Positions 9,495 to 17,197 of a stretch of 64,000 nt of DNA are shown here, piece after piece. The notes under the pieces are model-generated. The model was not told the origin of the DNA, did not search any database, and saw only the letters and a program-made list of their open reading frames with translations. The stretch is from contig DASSTJ010000096.1 of NCBI GenBank assembly GCA_035707965.1, positions 1 through 64,000 on the forward strand, given 5' to 3'. A program made the position numbers and the translations under genes. This stretch comes from DASSTJ01 sp035707965. Its GTDB lineage: Bacteria > Actinomycetota > Actinomycetes > Actinomycetales > Angustibacteraceae. Position 1 is the first letter of the stretch; the number at the start of each line of letters is the position of its first letter.

Positions 9495-10066
9495 GACGCA
9501 TCGAGGCACTGCGGGTCGTCGCCGAGCTGTGCAGCGACCTCCCGGTCGTCGCGACCTGCGCCGCGACGAGCCGTGAGCTGGCGGCGACCGGCGACCGCGA
9601 GAACTACCTGTACCTCCTGGACTCCATGGGGCTGACGACGTCGGTCGGCACCGGGATCGCGCTGGCCGTCGAGGGGACGGCCGTGTCGCACGCCGTCGTC
9701 GTCGACGGCGACGGCTCCCTCCTCATGAACCTCGGGGCGCTCGCCACCGCCGGCTACCTGGCGCCGACGTCCCTGCTGGTCGTGCTGCTGGACAACCAGG
9801 TCTACGCGTCGACCGGCTCGATCCCCACTCAGGCGGCGCAGATCGACCTCGGCGGCGTGGCGCGGGCCTGCGGCCTGCGCGTGACCGCCGTGGACGACGA
9901 GGAGTCCCTGCGGCGAACGCTCGGTGAGGAGCTGCAGGCACCCGGGCCCACGCTGCTGCACGTGCGGGTGGACCCGGGCAACGAGCCCGACACGGCACTG
10001 CTGCTGATCGACCCGGTCGTGCACGGTGCGCGCTTCGGCAGCTGGCTTCAGCCCCGGCTGGGCTGA
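9491..10066 (+). CDS. Split ThDP decarboxylase, beta (diphosphate-binding) subunit
   Basis: A 191-residue partner of the preceding gene, equal to the C-terminal ThDP domain. The cofactor-binding motif begins at GDGS (73-76, within VVDGDGSLLMNLGALAT) and closes at LLDNQVY (99-105), the usual spacing for the Mg-diphosphate site. It resembles ComE-type sulfopyruvate decarboxylase beta and the C-terminal half of phosphonopyruvate decarboxylase. The ATG overlaps the alpha stop. The product aldehyde would be a natural substrate for one of the two flanking aldehyde dehydrogenases; this link is inferred. Confidence 0.87.
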   Translation: MRRIEALRVVAELCSDLPVVATCAATSRELAATGDRENYLYLLDSMGLTTSVGTGIALAVEGTAVSHAVVVDGDGSLLMNLGALATAGYLAPTSLLVVLLDNQVYASTGSIPTQAAQIDLGGVARACGLRVTAVDDEESLRRTLGEELQAPGPTLLHVRVDPGNEPDTALLLIDPVVHGARFGSWLQPRLG

Positions 10067-10087
10067 GCGCGACAGGCACCGCGACGA

Positions 10088-10120
10088 AGGCCGGACGACG
10101 GAGAGCCCGTCGTCCGGCCT
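10088..10120. terminator. Bidirectional hairpin terminator
   Basis: A perfect 14-bp stem (10088-10101 with 10107-10120) around a 5-base loop lies between the convergent ThDP beta gene and aldehyde dehydrogenase 2. There is no clear T-run, as is common in high-GC actinomycetes. Confidence 0.75.
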
Positions 10121-10136
10121 CGCGCCGCGCTGCGCC

Positions 10137-11615
10137 TCAGGAGAGACCGATGCCGATGTACTTCGTCTCGAGGAACTCGTCGATGCCGGTGTCGCCGCCC
10201 TCGCGCCCGAGACCCGACTCCTTGACGCCACCGAACGGCGCTGCCGGGTTGGAGACCACGCCCTGGTTGAGACCCACCATGCCGGTCTCCAGACCCTCCG
10301 CGACCCGCAGCGCACGATTCAGGTTCTCGGTGAAGACGTAGCCGATGAGCCCGTACTCCGTGTCGTTGGCCGCGCGCAGGACGTCGTCCTCGTCGGTGAA
10401 CGGGATCAGGGGCGCCACAGGGCCGAAGATCTCCTCATGGCACAGCCGAGCCGCCGCGGGGACGTCGGTGAGCACGGTCGGTCGGTAGAAGTAGCCCGGG
10501 CCGTCGACGGCCGTCCCGCCCGTGAGGACCCGGGCACCAGAGGCGACCGCGTCGTCCACCAGCTCCTGGACCTTCTGGCGTGCGGCGTCGTCGATGAGCG
10601 GACCGACGCGAACGCCAGGTTCGGTGCCCCGACCCACCGACATGGCCTCCATCTCTGCTGCCAGCCGGGCGCCGAACTCCTCGATGACCGACTCGTGCAC
10701 GTACATGCGGTTGGCCGCCGTGCACGCCTCCCCGGAGTTGCGCATCTTGGCCTGCAGCGCGCCTGCGACCGCCTTGTCGAGGTCCGCGTCGTCGAACACG
10801 AGGAAGGCCGCGTTGCCGCCCAGCTCCATCGACGTCCGCAGCACCCGCTGCGCGCACTGCTCGAGCAGCAGCCGACCCACCTGCGTGGAGCCGGTGAACG
10901 ACAGCTTGCGGGCGACGCCCGAGCGGATCATCGGCTCGGTGACCGCACCAGAACGGCTGGTGGTGATCACGTTGACGGCTCCCGGCGGCAGACCGGCCTC
11001 ACGCAGGATCTCGACGAGCGCCAACATGGAGAGCGGTGTCTGGGCCGCGGGCTTGATAACGCTGGTGCACCCAGCGGCGATCGCGGGGCCCAGCTTGCGG
11101 GTGCCCATCGCCATCGGGAAGTTCCAGGGGGTGATGAGCAGCGAGGGGCCGACCGGCTGCTTCGTCACGAGGAACCGGGCTCCGCCGGCCGGGGCCACCT
11201 GGTAGCCGCCGCGCACGCGCACGCCCTCCTCGGCGAAGTGCCGGAAGAACTCCGCTGCGTAGCGGATCTCCGCCTTGGACTCCTCGTGCGGCTTGCCCAT
11301 CTCCAACGTCATCAGCAGCGCCAGCTCGTCGATGCGCTCGTGCAGCAGCCGGTAGGCCGTCATGAGGACGTCGGAACGGTCGCGGGGCGCGCTCGCGGCG
11401 AGGTCACGCTGGGCGGAGGCGGCAGCGTGCAGCGCCGACATGCCGTCGGCCGGCGAGGCGTCGGCGACCGCGCACAGCGCCTGACCGGTCGACGGGTCGA
11501 CCACGTCGAGCGTCGCGCCACCTTCGGCATCCGTCCACTGACCCCCGATGAACAGGGACCGGGGTACTGCGGCGAGGACGTCTGCCTCAGCGCGGCTGGC
11601 GAGGTCTGCCGTCAT
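10137..11615 (-). CDS. Aldehyde dehydrogenase (2), succinate-semialdehyde dehydrogenase-like
   Basis: A 492-residue NAD(P)-dependent aldehyde dehydrogenase closest in pattern to GabD-type succinate-semialdehyde dehydrogenases. TPWNFPMAMGTRKL is at 162-175, FTGSTQVGRLL at 240-250, the catalytic Glu264 in SMELGGNAAF and Cys298 in NSGEACTAANR. The C-terminus holds FGGVKESGLGREGG. The frame is open far upstream, but the ATG at 11615 is preceded by a strong GGAGGTGGAGAC and gives the normal N-terminus. It is convergent with the ThDP operon, and a copy of the candidate IclR motif lies 46 bases upstream. The exact substrate is unproven. Confidence 0.92.
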   Translation of the reverse strand: MTADLASRAEADVLAAVPRSLFIGGQWTDAEGGATLDVVDPSTGQALCAVADASPADGMSALHAAASAQRDLAASAPRDRSDVLMTAYRLLHERIDELALLMTLEMGKPHEESKAEIRYAAEFFRHFAEEGVRVRGGYQVAPAGGARFLVTKQPVGPSLLITPWNFPMAMGTRKLGPAIAAGCTSVIKPAAQTPLSMLALVEILREAGLPPGAVNVITTSRSGAVTEPMIRSGVARKLSFTGSTQVGRLLLEQCAQRVLRTSMELGGNAAFLVFDDADLDKAVAGALQAKMRNSGEACTAANRMYVHESVIEEFGARLAAEMEAMSVGRGTEPGVRVGPLIDDAARQKVQELVDDAVASGARVLTGGTAVDGPGYFYRPTVLTDVPAAARLCHEEIFGPVAPLIPFTDEDDVLRAANDTEYGLIGYVFTENLNRALRVAEGLETGMVGLNQGVVSNPAAPFGGVKESGLGREGGDTGIDEFLETKYIGIGLS

Positions 11616-11660
11616 GTCTCCACCTCCGTGTCGGGCTCTGCGCCACGGTAGCGCATCTGA

Positions 11661-11686
11661 CCCGCTGTATGGGACTGTCTCACTGG
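11661..11686. promoter_or_regulatory. Candidate IclR operator, site 3
   Basis: CCCGCTGTATGGGACTGTCT and the bases after it match the iclR/aldehyde-dehydrogenase-1 site (5534-5559) at 21 of 26 positions. It is in the same orientation relative to aldehyde dehydrogenase 2 as site 1 is to iclR. This is the longest similarity among the three sites. Confidence 0.55.
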
Positions 11687-11811
11687 CGCGAGAGACGACC
11701 GAACGACGACGCACCCGGGGCCGGTCCCGAAGCCGTCCGCGCGAGCTCGCGCCCCGGGCTACGGTGGGCACACGCCGCGTCCGTCGTCGACCCATCGGGG
11801 GTGAGCCGTCC

Positions 11812-12879
11812 ATGAGCAGGGCCCGTCGTGCGCGCAAGGTGGCCGCAGCCGCGGCGTTCGGCGGTGGAGGTCTGACGGCACTGACCGCCCTGGGGTTCGG
11901 GCTGCTCACGGTGGAGGCCAAGCTCGCGCGCCGCTGGATCGGCCACCCGTTCGAGGAGGCGCCCTCGGCCGACGGGCTCTACGGCGCCGGCATCGGTCGC
12001 CCGATCCAGCTCGCGGTGCTCGGCGACTCGTCAGCGGCGGGCCTCGGGGCCGACCTACCCGAGCAGACGCCGGGAGCGGTGATCGCGCGGGGGCTGTCGG
12101 CGGTGTCGGGACGGGCGGTGTGCCTCACCACCGTGGCCGTCGTCGGTGCCATGTCGGTCGACCTGTCGGCACAGATCGACAGGCTCTTCGCGCAGGTCGC
12201 GCAGCCGGACGTCGCGCTCGTCATGGTGGGTGCGAACGACGTCACGCACCGCGTCCGGCCCGGCGAGTCGGTGCGTCACCTGTCGCACGCGGTGAGCCGA
12301 CTGGTCGAGCAGGGGTGCGCGGTGGTCGTCGGCACCTGCCCTGACCTAGGCACGCTCGAGCCGGTGGCGCAACCGCTTCGCCTCATCGCGCGACGCTGGA
12401 GCCGTGACCTCGCTGCCGCGCAGACGGTCGCAGCCGTCGAGGCGGGCGCGCGCACGGTCTCGCTCGGCGACCTGCTCGGTGACGAGTTCCGCCGCTCTCC
12501 CGGTGAGATGTTCAGCGTCGACCGCTTCCACCCGTCGTCAGCCGGCTACGCGGCCGCCGCCGCCGCCGTGCTCCCGTCGGTGTGCGCAGCAGCAGGCTAC
12601 TGGCCGGACGGCGGCACGGAGCGCCCGCCCGACTCGCGGCGCGGTGAGGGCGTCGGCCCCGTGGCCATCGCGGCGGTGGCGGCTGCGGACGTGCCCGGCA
12701 CGGAGGTCGCCGGCACGGACGTGGGAGGCCAGCAGCGTGGTCCGCGTGGCCGTTGGGCGGTACTGCTGCGCCGGCGCCGCGAGCCGGAGGGCCAGGTGGA
12801 CGCGGCAGCCGACGTGCCGACGTCCAGCGACGGCACGTCGACCGACCCTGCGGAACCGGTGCCCAGCGACGCCCCGTAG
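11812..12879 (+). CDS. SGNH/GDSL-type esterase or hydrolase
   Basis: A 355-residue serine hydrolase of the SGNH fold. The nucleophile block is LAVLGDSSAAGLG (Ser in GDSS, 71-74), the oxyanion Asn is in MVGANDVTHRV near 140, and the catalytic Asp/His pair is in SVDRFHPSSAGYA near 237-240. An N-terminal hydrophobic stretch (residues 10-32) suggests membrane anchoring or export. The last 100 residues are a low-complexity Ala/Asp/Pro/Arg tail without a recognised domain. The frame opens at 11548, but the ATG at 11812 begins just before the hydrophobic segment. The substrate, an ester or acylated carbohydrate, is unknown. Confidence 0.85.
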   Translation: MSRARRARKVAAAAAFGGGGLTALTALGFGLLTVEAKLARRWIGHPFEEAPSADGLYGAGIGRPIQLAVLGDSSAAGLGADLPEQTPGAVIARGLSAVSGRAVCLTTVAVVGAMSVDLSAQIDRLFAQVAQPDVALVMVGANDVTHRVRPGESVRHLSHAVSRLVEQGCAVVVGTCPDLGTLEPVAQPLRLIARRWSRDLAAAQTVAAVEAGARTVSLGDLLGDEFRRSPGEMFSVDRFHPSSAGYAAAAAAVLPSVCAAAGYWPDGGTERPPDSRRGEGVGPVAIAAVAAADVPGTEVAGTDVGGQQRGPRGRWAVLLRRRREPEGQVDAAADVPTSSDGTSTDPAEPVPSDAP

Positions 12880-13017
12880 GGACCAGCCGGCACGAGACCA
12901 AGGTCACGGATCTCGCCCTCGCCGCCGGGCCGACGTCCGACCTCATCGGCCTAGCATGACGAGAAGGTCTGCACGCACCGGCAGCCTGACGCCGCGCCCA
13001 CCCCTGAGGAGCCCTCC

Positions 13018-14241
13018 ATGCCCGAGGCCGTGATCGTCTCCACCGCCCGCAGCCCGATCGGCCGCGCGTTCAAGGGGTCGCTGAAGGACGTGCGTCCGGA
13101 CGACCTCGCCACCACCATCGTCAAGGCCGCCCTCGAGAAGGTGCCGGCGCTCGATCCGGCCCTCGTCGAGGACCTCTACCTCGGCTGCGCGGAGCCGTGG
13201 GGCGAGCACGGCATGAACATGGCGCGCGTCGTGGCCGTGCTGGCCGGCTACGACCACCTGCCGGGAGCGACCGTCAACCGCTTCTGCGCCAGCAGCGTGC
13301 AGACCACGCGCATGGCGTTCCATGCCATCAAGGCCGGCGAGGGCGACGTGTTCCTCTCAGCAGGGGTCGAGTGCGTGAGCCGCTACTCCGGCTTCGCCGG
13401 CGCCGGCGAGGGCAAGGACGACTGGCTGAACCCTCGCTTCGCCGACGCGCAGGCGCGCAGCGCCGAGCTCGCCGAGACCAACGACACGTGGACCGACCCC
13501 CGCGAGCAGGGGATGCTGCCCGACGTCTACCTGGCCATGGGGCAGACCGCCGAGAACGTCGCCACCTCGCGTGGCGTCTCACGCCGGGAGCAGGACGAGT
13601 GGGGCGTGCTCAGCCAGAACCGCGCCGAGAAGGCCATCGCCGACGGGTTCTTCGCCGCCGAGATCACGCCGATCACCACGCCGGACGGCACCGTCGTCAG
13701 CACGGACGACGGCCCCCGTCCCGGAGTGACGCTGGAGGGCGTGCAGGGCCTGAAGACCGTGTTCCGCGAGAACGGCACCGTCACGGCCGGCAACTGCTGC
13801 CCCCTCAACGACGGGGCCGCGGCGCTCGTCGTCATGAGCGACACCAAGGCACGGGAGCTCGGTATCACGCCGCTGGCGCGCGTCGTCGCCACCGGTGTCT
13901 CGGCGCTGTCCCCCGAGGTCATGGGCCTCGGGCCGGTCGAGGCGTCTCGGCAGGCGCTCGCTCGCGCGGGCATGACGATCGACGACATGGACCTCGTCGA
14001 GATCAACGAGGCCTTCGCGGCCCAGGTCCTGCCGAGCGCCGCGGATCTTGGCATCGACCACGACAAGCTCAACGTCCACGGTGGTGCGATCGCGCTGGGC
14101 CATCCCTTCGGCTCGACCGGCGCGCGCATCACCACGACGCTGCTGCACGGTCTGGAGGAGCGCGACAGCACCTTCGGCCTCGAGACCATGTGCGTCGGCG
14201 GCGGGCAGGGCATGGCGATCATCTTCGAGCGCCTCAGCTGA
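13018..14241 (+). CDS. Acetyl-CoA C-acyltransferase (thiolase)
   Basis: A 407-residue thiolase that cleaves or condenses acyl-CoA with acetyl-CoA in fatty-acid or ketone metabolism. The acyl-carrying Cys90 lies in VNRFCASSVQT, NEAFAAQVLP is near 328, the His of GGAIALGHPFGSTGAR near 360, and the second Cys in MCVGGGQGMAI near 391. Length and all motifs are normal. GAGGAG stands upstream of the ATG. It stands alone on its strand, with 138 bases before it and no partner 3-hydroxyacyl-CoA dehydrogenase nearby, so a degradative FadA-like role is likely but not certain. Confidence 0.94.
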   Translation: MPEAVIVSTARSPIGRAFKGSLKDVRPDDLATTIVKAALEKVPALDPALVEDLYLGCAEPWGEHGMNMARVVAVLAGYDHLPGATVNRFCASSVQTTRMAFHAIKAGEGDVFLSAGVECVSRYSGFAGAGEGKDDWLNPRFADAQARSAELAETNDTWTDPREQGMLPDVYLAMGQTAENVATSRGVSRREQDEWGVLSQNRAEKAIADGFFAAEITPITTPDGTVVSTDDGPRPGVTLEGVQGLKTVFRENGTVTAGNCCPLNDGAAALVVMSDTKARELGITPLARVVATGVSALSPEVMGLGPVEASRQALARAGMTIDDMDLVEINEAFAAQVLPSAADLGIDHDKLNVHGGAIALGHPFGSTGARITTTLLHGLEERDSTFGLETMCVGGGQGMAIIFERLS

Positions 14242-14349
14242 GCTGCGATCTCGGGACTCGGCGTCTCCGCGGGCACCGAGCCGCCAGCGGTCTCAGCTTC
14301 TTCAGAACCACCGGCGAGCCTGCTGATGCCTCACTGCTTGGGTCTGGCG

Positions 14350-14679
14350 TCACAGGGCACGGCGCAGGGCGGCAAGCGTCGCGGCAGCGTCGGCGATCGT
14401 CCGCTCGTCACCCTCGGCGAGCACGTCGTGGGCGACCACGGCGAGCTGGTCCGCTGCGCCGTGAGGCGCGAGCACGGGCAACGGACGTCGGTCCCGACCG
14501 GACGCCTCAGCCGCCAGGTCGGCGAGGTGCTGGCTGCACTCGTTGGTCCGGGCTGCTGGCGAGGCGCCCGAGGCGTCGGGCCGTTGCAGGCGTTCGAGGC
14601 TCAGTCCTCGCAAGCGACCCAGCACCCGGTCGAGCTCACGCTCGAGCTTCGCCCGCGGCTCGTCGTCCTCGATCAGCAC
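14350..14679 (-). CDS. Small conserved-looking hypothetical protein
   Basis: A 109-residue soluble protein not recognised. From the GTG at 14679 the sequence is acidic then helical (LIEDDEPRAKLERELDRVLGRLRGLSLERLQR). It ends with an Ala/Leu-rich helix pair (DQLAVVAHDVLAEGD and IADAAATLAALRRAL). Composition and frame are protein-like, and the overlapping plus-strand frame is not. The open frame continues upstream, but it would pass through the terminator hairpin at 14695-14728, so the GTG is preferred. The gene lies directly after the BI-1 gene on the same strand. Confidence 0.6.
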   Translation of the reverse strand: MLIEDDEPRAKLERELDRVLGRLRGLSLERLQRPDASGASPAARTNECSQHLADLAAEASGRDRRPLPVLAPHGAADQLAVVAHDVLAEGDERTIADAAATLAALRRAL

Positions 14680-14694
14680 GTGACCATGACACCA

Positions 14695-14728
14695 GAACGG
14701 GCCGCCACCCGGAGGTGACGGCCCGTTC
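14695..14728 (-). terminator. Hairpin terminator downstream of the BI-1 gene
   Basis: A perfect 10-bp stem (GAACGGGCCG, 14695-14704, with 14719-14728) is extended inward by four more pairs after one mismatch. It lies 44 bases beyond the BI-1 stop on the minus strand. Confidence 0.7.
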
Positions 14729-14771
14729 CGAGGAGCCGCGATCGATTCAGCTGCGATCAGTCGGGGCGCGG

Positions 14772-15620
14772 TCAGTTGTCGCCGCGGAGGATCGCCAGCA
14801 GCCGCAGCAGCTCGATGTAGAGCCAGACCAGCGTGACGATCAGCCCGTGACCGAGCAGCCACGAGTACTTCTGCGGCATGCCGGCGGCGACCGCACGGTC
14901 GATGTTGTTGAAGTCGAGCGCGAGCGTGACGGCGGCGAGGCCGACGCCGAACACGCAGAGCAGCAGGCCGAGGCCGCCCACTCCGTAGAAGCCCCAGCCG
15001 CCACCCACGCCCATGAACGCACCGACCAGCGAGGCGAGCGCCACGATGGCGTAGCCGATGAGGGCGAACATCATGATGCGGCGGAACTTGTCGTTCACCT
15101 TGATCAGGCCGGTCTTGTAGGCCAGCAGCATGCCGCCGAACACGGCGAGGGTGCCGATGACGGCCTGGCCCACGACGCCGTGGTACTGCGGGCCCATCAT
15201 GTTGTCGAAGACCTGGCTGATCGTGCCGACGAAGACGCCCTCGATCACCGCGTACGCGACGATGAGCGGCACGCTCACGCTGCGCTTGAACGCGATGACG
15301 AGGCCGAGCGCGAGGCCGGCGAACATGGAGACGAGCCAGACGCCCATGGCGCGCCCGAGGTCACCGGACGTCACCTGCCAGGCGACGGCGGCGCTCGCCA
15401 GCAGCAGGACGAACTGGATGCCGGTCTTGACGATGACGTCGTCGACCGTGACGCGACCCGTGTCGACGCTCGTCGCGGAAGGCGCCGCGTACATCTTCTC
15501 GAGCTGCACGGGCGACGGCGTGCCGTACGCCTGGCCCTGCGGTTCCTGCCTCTGCCGCTCGTGGAACGTCGCGTAGCCCCTGCTGTCCTTCTCGATGCGC
15601 GAGAAGACCGGGTTGCTCAT
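14772..15620 (-). CDS. Bax inhibitor-1/YccA family membrane protein
   Basis: A 282-residue integral membrane protein with an N-terminal cytosolic part of about 75 residues and then about seven hydrophobic helices: FVLLLASAAVAWQV, GVWLVSMFAGLALGLVIAF, PLIVAYAVIEGVFVGTIS and others. The C-terminus holds LDFNNIDRAV and LVTLVWLYIELLRLLAIL, which match the family's conserved end with its acidic residues. Family members are pH-sensitive calcium leak channels or unknown. The start ATG has a perfect AGGAGG upstream. Monocistronic, followed by a hairpin terminator. Confidence 0.92.
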   Translation of the reverse strand: MSNPVFSRIEKDSRGYATFHERQRQEPQGQAYGTPSPVQLEKMYAAPSATSVDTGRVTVDDVIVKTGIQFVLLLASAAVAWQVTSGDLGRAMGVWLVSMFAGLALGLVIAFKRSVSVPLIVAYAVIEGVFVGTISQVFDNMMGPQYHGVVGQAVIGTLAVFGGMLLAYKTGLIKVNDKFRRIMMFALIGYAIVALASLVGAFMGVGGGWGFYGVGGLGLLLCVFGVGLAAVTLALDFNNIDRAVAAGMPQKYSWLLGHGLIVTLVWLYIELLRLLAILRGDN

Positions 15621-15733
15621 CTACCCTCCTCGGCCGCGAACGGCCCGTCGGCGAACCCGACCTGACGGGCCCGTCCCTGCCTACAGTAATGCGTCGCGCC
15701 GACGGAAAGTTCCCAGCGCGGCCGGTGAAGCCG

Positions 15734-15807
15734 TGCCCCCGGCGGGACTCGAACCCGCACTGGTGCGCTTTTAAGGCGCCTGCCTCTGCCGGTTGGGCTA
15801 CGGGGGC
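15734..15807 (-). tRNA. tRNA-Leu (anticodon UAA)
   Basis: On the minus strand a 74-nt cloverleaf can be folded: acceptor arms GCCCCCG and CGGGGGC with discriminator A, D-stem GCC/GGC, anticodon stem GGCGC/GCGCA around the loop CTTAAAA, and T-arm GCGGG-TTCGAGT-CCCGC. The anticodon reads UAA, decoding the Leu codon UUA that is rare at this GC content. The variable loop is only five bases, whereas leucine tRNAs usually have a long one. CCA is not encoded. Confidence 0.88.
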
Positions 15808-15843
15808 GGGAGACCAGCGCTGCTCAGCGTAGGGGTGCGGCGG

Positions 15844-16479
15844 TCACAGGTAGGTCTGTCGCGCATGCAACGCGTGCGCCCCGGCCACCCGGTCGAGGAA
15901 GAGCAGTCCGGACGTGTGGTCGATCTCGTGCTGGAGCGCGACGGCCTCGAACGCGTCGGTGCTCAGCGTCACGGTCTCCCCGGTGACCGGCAGCTGGCCC
16001 CGCACCACGACCCGGCGTGCCCGCTTCACGTCACCGGTGAGGTCAGGCACCGACATGCAGCCCTCGCGCCCCCTCTCGCGCCGCGACGACTCGAGCAGCT
16101 CGGCGTTGCACAGGACGAACGCGCCGTGGCAGGTGCGCGTCTTCGGGTGCGCGCTCACGTCCACGCTGAAGACCCGCCACGCGAGGCCCACCTGCTGCGC
16201 CGCCAGGCCGACGCAGCCCGGTGACACGCGCTGGGTGGCGAGCAGGTCGGCGGCCAGCTGCACCACCGCGGGGTCGGACGGGTCGACGTCCTGCCCCGGC
16301 GTGCTCAGCACCCTGGCCGGCGCGGTGACCACCGGGCGCACCACGCTCTCCGGCAGCGCCGGCATGGTGAACGCCGCCGCCAGGACGCGCTGGGGGTTCG
16401 GGACGTCGACCCGTGTGTCCGGCTCGCGGCGGCCCAGCCGTGAGGTCGAGGCGAGGGGGCCCCTGCGTTCGGAGCTCAC
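15844..16479 (-). CDS. def: Peptide deformylase
   Basis: A metalloenzyme removing the N-formyl group from nascent proteins; 211 residues from the GTG at 16479. All three motifs are present: GCVGLAAQQVG (88-98), EGCMS with the metal-ligand Cys (139-143) and HEIDH with the His ligands and catalytic Glu (184-188). The GTG overlaps the stop of the ACT-domain gene (GTGA). Internal Met39 (ATG at 16365) gives a shorter protein starting just before the usual N-terminus, so the first 38 residues are doubtful. It may be a second deformylase, as many actinomycetes have more than one. Confidence 0.9.
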   Translation of the reverse strand: MSSERRGPLASTSRLGRREPDTRVDVPNPQRVLAAAFTMPALPESVVRPVVTAPARVLSTPGQDVDPSDPAVVQLAADLLATQRVSPGCVGLAAQQVGLAWRVFSVDVSAHPKTRTCHGAFVLCNAELLESSRRERGREGCMSVPDLTGDVKRARRVVVRGQLPVTGETVTLSTDAFEAVALQHEIDHTSGLLFLDRVAGAHALHARQTYL

Positions 16480-17015
16480 AGCTCGTCGGTCTCGAGCGGT
16501 CGCAGCGACGCGTCGACGCCCAGCGCGTCGGCCGTGCGCGCGATGCGCTCCGCCAGCTCCCCGACGTCCGGACTGCCCTCGCCCGACCGCAGCTGCACCT
16601 CGGCGACCAGGACGTAGAGCTCGCCCGCCAGGCGGGTCGTCAGGTCCGTGATGTTGCCGCCCGCCGCCGCCACCTCGGCCGTGAGAGCGCTGACGATGCC
16701 GGGACGGTCGGCCCCGTGCACGGAGAGCACGTAGGGGGACGCGGTCGTGCGCGAGGCCGGCACAGCGGGAGGCACCCCGCGGACGTCGACCGTCAACCGG
16801 CCGTCGGACGCGACCGCGGCGAGCGCTGACTCCACGTCCGAGCGCGAGGCCGCCGTCTCGACGAGCAGCACCATGGCGAAGTGCCCGCGCAGGAGCGTCA
16901 TGGTGCTGTCCTCGAGGTTCCCGAGACCAGCGAGCGCGGCCGTGGTCTCCGCGACGATGCCGGGGCGGTCCTGACCGAGCACGGTGACGGCGAGCAGGCT
17001 CATGCGCGGCATCAT
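16476..17015 (-). CDS. ACT-domain protein, glycine cleavage repressor (GcvR)-like
   Basis: A 179-residue protein made of two ACT domains, about 5-80 and 95-170. Each begins with a ligand-binding loop of the GcvR type (LGQDRPGIVAETTAAL and GADRPGIVSALTAEV). Such proteins sense amino acids, mainly glycine or serine, and regulate by protein contact, since no DNA-binding domain is present. Starts at 17015, 17012 or 17003 are all possible because no clear ribosome-binding site marks one; the family usually begins near the last. It overlaps peptide deformylase by GTGA. Confidence 0.86.
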   Translation of the reverse strand: MMPRMSLLAVTVLGQDRPGIVAETTAALAGLGNLEDSTMTLLRGHFAMVLLVETAASRSDVESALAAVASDGRLTVDVRGVPPAVPASRTTASPYVLSVHGADRPGIVSALTAEVAAAGGNITDLTTRLAGELYVLVAEVQLRSGEGSPDVGELAERIARTADALGVDASLRPLETDEL

Positions 17016-17078
17016 CCCGTACCCGGCCGGCGCGCTGAACCCGCGTCCACGACCTGGCCCGCCGCGCGCCGTGACGCA

Positions 17079-17182
17079 CGATTCGCGCGAAACTGGGCAG
17101 CTGCTCGACGACCGGTGGCCCGATTCGCGCGAAACGGGGCAGCTGCTCGACGACCGGTGGCCCGCTTCGCGCGGAACCGGCC
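17079..17182. repeat. 42-bp tandem repeat carrying TTCGCGCGAA palindromes
   Basis: Two 42-bp units (17079-17120 and 17121-17162) are identical except at one base, followed by a diverged partial unit (17163-17182). Each unit starts with the self-complementary TTCGCGCGAA and ends ACCGGTGGCC. The block fills the gap upstream of the ACT gene and downstream of the uracil-DNA glycosylase gene. No spacers, so not a CRISPR. Function unknown. Confidence 0.8.
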
Positions 17183-17197
17183 ATCAGCAGCGCGGCC

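Noticed and set aside
13197..15665. 822-residue plus-strand frame
   Set aside because: Arg/His/Gly-rich shadow of the thiolase (same strand, other frame) and of the minus-strand BI-1 gene; no domain signature, and it crosses the hairpin terminator.
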